Shown piece by piece: positions 61,076 through 64,000 of a stretch of DNA of 64,000 nt. The DNA comes from Mucilaginibacter sp. (GTDB lineage: Bacteria; Bacteroidota; Bacteroidia; Sphingobacteriales; Sphingobacteriaceae): the NCBI RefSeq assembly GCF_025359345.1, contig NZ_JANYGQ010000026.1, positions 1-64,000 of the forward strand, given 5' to 3'. Below the pieces are notes generated by a model. It searched no databases. It saw only the letters and a program-made list of their open reading frames with translations, and was not told the origin of the DNA. The stretch's first letter is position 1. Every line of letters begins with the position of its first letter. A program made the translations under genes and the position numbers.

Positions 61076-61849
61076 ATGCCCGAACTACCCGACCTCCAGG
61101 TTTTTAGCCATAACCTCACCAAGCTATTTAAAGGTAAAAAGCTTGAAAAAATTGAGATTAAAGTTGCCCAAAAGCTAAACGTGCCCGAAAAACAGGTACA
61201 AGATGCTTTGGAAGGTAGTAAGCTTGACAAAGTTGTTCGCGTGGGCAAGGAGCTGCAATTTGAGTTTGACAACAATCATGTGCTGGCTACTCACCTGATG
61301 CTGCATGGCCAGTTGCAACAATTTGATAAAACCAATAACCACAAATTTACCATAGTTGAAATGCTGTTTGAAGGTGACAAGGGCCTTGCCTTAACCGATT
61401 TCCAAAAAGCCGCCACCCCCACTCTCGACCCTGAAAAGCTGGATACACCGGATGCACTTGATTTTGATGAGAAGTATTTAGAAGACAAGCTAAGCAAAAC
61501 CAAAACGCCGGTTAAAACAGTCCTGATGGACCAAAAAGTATTGAGGGGCATTGGCAATGCCTATGCAGATGAAATTTTATACGATGCAAAATTATCACCG
61601 TTCTCATTATCGAACAAAATACCAGCAACTAATGTAAAACAACTGGCGAAATCGATAAAGAAAGTGTTGGAAGAAGCCGAAAAACAGATTTTAAAAAATA
61701 CGCCCGATATCATCAGCGGCGAATTCAGAGATTTTATGCTGGTGCATCAGCCCAGGAAGAAACAAACGCCAGCTGGCGAAATGATCCACCAAAAACCTCT
61801 GGGCTCGCGTAAAACCTATTATACAGAAGAGCAGGAATTGTTCGGCTAG
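61076..61849 (+). CDS. Fpg/Nei-family DNA glycosylase without the zinc finger
   Basis: The product has 257 residues. It begins MPELPDLQVF, giving the catalytic P2-E3 after Met removal; K58 (VGKELQF) is the conserved beta-hairpin lysine. The helix-two-turn-helix KVLRGIGNAYADEILYDAKLSPF (in parts) is typical. The C-terminal zinc-finger place reads TPAGEMIHQ ... GSRKTYYTEEQ: all four Cys are replaced and the whole protein has no Cys, so it is a 'zincless finger' form. It should excise oxidised bases with beta/delta elimination. It is convergent with HxlR: the stops overlap by 4 nt. Confidence 0.88.
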   Translation: MPELPDLQVFSHNLTKLFKGKKLEKIEIKVAQKLNVPEKQVQDALEGSKLDKVVRVGKELQFEFDNNHVLATHLMLHGQLQQFDKTNNHKFTIVEMLFEGDKGLALTDFQKAATPTLDPEKLDTPDALDFDEKYLEDKLSKTKTPVKTVLMDQKVLRGIGNAYADEILYDAKLSPFSLSNKIPATNVKQLAKSIKKVLEEAEKQILKNTPDIISGEFRDFMLVHQPRKKQTPAGEMIHQKPLGSRKTYYTEEQELFG

Positions 61850-62214
61850 GCTGATTTCATATAACGTTTACTGTCGCGAAGCCCCCACTCGGCCATTGCA
61901 TCTAATACCACTGTTAAGTCTTCGCCTGCTTCGCTCAGGTAATAAGTAACAAATGGCGGCACTACATTTTCGGCTTTGCGGATAACCAGGTTATCTTCCT
62001 GTAACTGTTTTAAATGCTGAATAAGCATCTTTTCTGTAACGGCTGGGATAGCCCGCTTTAGTTCGCTATAGCGTTTGGGGCCACTCATTAACTGATATAA
62101 TATAATAGGTTTCCAATGCCCGCCAATTTTATTAATGGCGTAGGTTACCGGGCACGAGGTAATTGATAATCCCTTGTTAAAATTCCGGGTCGAGCTTTCT
62201 TTTATTTGTGTCAT
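61846..62214 (-). CDS. HxlR family transcriptional regulator
   Basis: The product has 122 residues. The winged helix-turn-helix is complete: SCPVTYAINKIGGHWKPIILYQLMSGPKRYSELKRAI (in parts), then the recognition segment TEKMLIQHLKQLQEDNLVIR. C21 in the conserved TSCP position is a candidate redox or electrophile sensor, as in HypR/QorR-type members. It is divergent from the NmrA-like oxidoreductase gene; the 80 nt between them hold two GTAAGTAC repeats and overlapping -7 boxes, so it probably controls both genes. Confidence 0.9.
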   Translation of the reverse strand: MTQIKESSTRNFNKGLSITSCPVTYAINKIGGHWKPIILYQLMSGPKRYSELKRAIPAVTEKMLIQHLKQLQEDNLVIRKAENVVPPFVTYYLSEAGEDLTVVLDAMAEWGLRDSKRYMKSA

Positions 62215-62232
62215 ACGCTTACATACTTTGGG

Positions 62233-62271
62233 GTAAGTACTTGTAAAAAAGTAAGTACAAATATACCTTTG
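62233..62271. promoter_or_regulatory. Overlapping divergent promoters with two GTAAGTAC operators
   Basis: GTAAGTAC occurs at 62233-62240 and 62251-62258, 18 bp apart. Plus-strand promoter: TTG 62241-62243, 20 nt, TACCTTTG 62264-62271. Minus-strand -7: TATATTTG at 62265-62258, overlapping the plus-strand box. A protein bound here would affect both genes. Confidence 0.65.
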
Positions 62272-62294
62272 TTCTCAACAAATAAAAACACAAA

Positions 62295-63179
62295 ATGAAA
62301 ATTACAATAACAGGATCATTAGGAAATATAAGCGGGCCATTAGCCGCCGCTTTAGTTAAGGCGGGTCACCAGGTAACCGTGGTTAGCAGCAGCGAAAACA
62401 GGAAAGCCGAAATTGAGGCTTTAGGAGCCACGGCAGCCATCGGCTCAGTCGAAGATGTTGATTTTTTAACAGGTGCATTTAAAGGCTCTGATGTGGTTTA
62501 CACCATGGTGCCGCAACAGCACGACTCGGACGATTATAAAGGCTTCATCCGCAAAACAGCCCAAAATCTTGCTGACGCAATAGCGGCGGCAGGCGTAACC
62601 CACGTGGTGAATTTAAGCAGCGTAGGTGCACATTTACCAGCTGGAACCGGCCCGATAGCGGGTATGCACGATGCCGAAGGTATTTTAAATAAATTAAACG
62701 GAGTTACTATCAAACACCTGCGTCCGGCATCGTTTTATTATAATTTTTTCTCCAATATCGGCATGATTAAGCACGGCGGTATATTAGGCGGCAATTATCC
62801 CGCAGATACCCGCCTGGTTTTGGTTCACCCTAAAGATATTGCTGATGCAGCTTTTGAGGAAATAACAACGCCATTTACCGGCAAGTCAATCCGCTACGTT
62901 GCCAGCGACGAAAAAACTGCGGCTCAAGTAACCGCTATCATCGGCGCGGCCATTGGCAAACCCGAACTGCCATGGATTGAATTTACTGACGAACAATCCA
63001 TCGGCGGTATGCAGCAAGCCGGGCTATCAGAAGATGTTGCTAAAAACTTAACGGAAATGGGTAATGCGACTAAAGCTGGTATATTATTTGCGGATTATGA
63101 TAAGTATAAACCGGCTTTTTCTAAAAGAAAATTTGAAGAATTTGTGAAGGGGGAGTTTTTGGCGAAATATAACGCGTAA
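62295..63179 (+). CDS. NmrA-like NAD(P)-binding oxidoreductase
   Basis: The product has 294 residues. The Rossmann start MKITITGSLGNISGPLAAAL replaces the usual GxxGxxG with GSLGNISG. VVNLSSVGAHLPAGTGPIAGMHDAEGIL (in parts) and LRPASFYYNFF are typical of the NmrA/QOR2-like atypical SDR group, which either reduce quinones or act as NAD(P) sensors. It lacks the YxxxK catalytic pair of classical SDRs. Regulation by the divergent HxlR protein is likely, and HxlR-type regulators often control quinone or aldehyde detoxification, which fits. Confidence 0.85.
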   Translation: MKITITGSLGNISGPLAAALVKAGHQVTVVSSSENRKAEIEALGATAAIGSVEDVDFLTGAFKGSDVVYTMVPQQHDSDDYKGFIRKTAQNLADAIAAAGVTHVVNLSSVGAHLPAGTGPIAGMHDAEGILNKLNGVTIKHLRPASFYYNFFSNIGMIKHGGILGGNYPADTRLVLVHPKDIADAAFEEITTPFTGKSIRYVASDEKTAAQVTAIIGAAIGKPELPWIEFTDEQSIGGMQQAGLSEDVAKNLTEMGNATKAGILFADYDKYKPAFSKRKFEEFVKGEFLAKYNA

Positions 63180-63199
63180 CGTTCTTAATCTATTTCTTT

Positions 63200-63284
63200 C
63201 TCCGCTCTCTTCGTGCTTTCTTCGTTATCTCCGTAGTTATTTTTTTACCGCGTAGGTCGCAAAGAAGGCACAAAGTTCGCGGAG
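63200..63284. repeat. Imperfect inverted repeat (CTCCGC...GCGGAG)
   Basis: The arms 63200-63224 and 63258-63284 are complementary over roughly 70 percent of their length (CTTCGTGCTTTCTTCG against CAAAGAAGGCACAAAG). It looks like another dispersed intergenic repeat and lies after the NmrA-like gene. Confidence 0.5.
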
Positions 63285-63351
63285 TTTTATTTTGGTATCG
63301 GTTTTTAATTTGTTTTAACTTACACCGGTTATAAATTTCCGCGTGTCTAAA

Positions 63352-64000
63352 ATGAAAAAACAGCTTTTTAAAATCGGTTTGGTTCTATCCATTACGTGTA
63401 ACCTTGCGATGGCACAATCAGCAAGCAACACTGTAACTCCCGATACCGCCTACCTCTCCGCCATCATCACCCAACTCAACAAACAATGGCCGACAAACCG
63501 CACCATCAATCTTGTTTTTCACGGACACAGCGTTCCATCCGGATATTTTAAAACGCCTGTTATTAATACATTGGGCTCATATCCGTACCTGCTGCTGTCA
63601 AAACTAAATGCTAAATATCCCTATGCCGTAATCAATATCATCAAAACCTGTATCGGTGGCGAGAATTCCGAACAAGGCGAGAAACGTTTTAAGAAAGATG
63701 TATTAACCCACAAGCCTGATGTCGTTTTTATCGACTATGCCCTGAACGATCGCAACCTTGGCCTCGAACGCGCCCGCACGGCCTGGGAGAAGATGATAAA
63801 GGCCGCCTTAAAGAAAAATATAAAAGTTGTGTTGCTAACTCCAACGCCCGATGTTACAGAGAATATACTCGACCCTAATGCCCCACTGGCACAACATACC
63901 GCTCAGATAATTTCATTAGGTGCAAAATATCATACCCCGGTTATTGACAGTTACCAGCAATTTAAAAATATTAAGGCCGGTGGCCAAAGTCTCGAACCTT
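63352..64000 (+). CDS. SGNH/GDSL-type hydrolase, 3' end cut by window
   Basis: The frame runs from the ATG at 63352 to the window edge (216 codons visible). MKKQLFKIGLVLSITCNLAMAQ is a signal peptide. NLVFHGHSVPSGYF occupies block I of the SGNH hydrolases, with His where GDS has Asp; the Ser nucleophile and Gly remain. IKTCIGGENSEQG supplies the block II Gly and VFIDYALNDRN the block III Asn. The block V Asp-x-x-His is beyond the edge. The likely activity is a periplasmic esterase on acylated sugars; substrate unknown. Confidence 0.8.
   Translation, partial: MKKQLFKIGLVLSITCNLAMAQSASNTVTPDTAYLSAIITQLNKQWPTNRTINLVFHGHSVPSGYFKTPVINTLGSYPYLLLSKLNAKYPYAVINIIKTCIGGENSEQGEKRFKKDVLTHKPDVVFIDYALNDRNLGLERARTAWEKMIKAALKKNIKVVLLTPTPDVTENILDPNAPLAQHTAQIISLGAKYHTPVIDSYQQFKNIKAGGQSLEP

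Noticed and set aside
1..64000. CRISPR array, tRNA/rRNA genes, transposase or integrase genes
   Set aside because: No evenly spaced repeats, cloverleaf-like segments or mobile-element proteins were recognised anywhere in the window by reading.

Overview
This window is a stretch of a Bacteroidota chromosome, most likely from Sphingobacteriaceae (Mucilaginibacter or Pedobacter-like). The evidence is a SusC/SusD pair with a DUF1735 lipoprotein, a GLPGLI protein paired with a TonB-type outer-membrane barrel, a LytS/LytTR two-component pair, a propeller/Y_Y_Y sensor kinase, many '...AQ' signal peptides, and promoters of the Bacteroidota type (TAnnTTTG at -7, with TTG about 20 nt upstream). The genus is an inference. 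No tRNA, rRNA, CRISPR array, transposase or prophage gene was seen.

Layout. 1-10.9 kb holds dispersed housekeeping and accessory genes: a truncated metzincin-type metalloprotease, a pirin, a Spy/LTXXQ-like small protein, a CRTAC1-type FG-GAP/UnbV protein, a HEXXH metalloprotease, DinB-like and DUF2461 proteins, and a YeiH-family transporter. 10.9-32.5 kb is the striking part, all on the minus strand. A secreted papain-like cysteine protease (C1A fold plus DUF4384-like domain) is followed by six tandem paralogues of about 1,060-1,110 residues. Each has a signal peptide, a beta-propeller/WD40 region, an Ig-like segment and a C-terminal caspase-like domain with His and Cys in place. Gaps between the six are 4-12 nt, so they look like one transcript. 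The caspase ends are nearly identical while the propellers diverge. The fourth copy is cut by a single in-frame CAA-to-TAA nonsense codon just before its catalytic His.

32.6-35.2 kb carries a PIG-L deacetylase-like protein, a DUF2911 protein and an SDR dehydrogenase. 35.3-44.3 kb is a SusC/SusD/DUF1735 uptake locus next to an amidohydrolase, an AraC regulator and a VOC protein. 44.5-49.6 kb holds an orphan NarL-type response regulator, a sensor kinase/response regulator pair, a 40-codon leader ORF and a di-haem cytochrome c. Four palindromes of the form TACCCC-N5-GGGKKA lie in this half. Each is centred exactly 31 bp upstream of the first base of a TAnnTTTG (or 7/8-match) element. This suggests one NarL-type regulon covering the cytochrome, the sensor operon, the VOC-AraC operon and a possible small RNA.

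49.7-64 kb contains a TetR/HMA-like/MFS efflux unit with matching operators, a LytS/LytTR pair, a GLPGLI-barrel couple, small enzymes, a serine beta-lactamase-like lipoprotein, a ParE-type toxin-antitoxin pair, a zincless Fpg glycosylase, an HxlR/NmrA divergent pair with repeated operators, and a truncated SGNH hydrolase at the right edge. Several intergenic inverted repeats of the dispersed Bacteroidota type fill gaps, two of them running right up to the stop codon of a minus-strand gene.

All functions are assigned by reading motifs. No database search was run.
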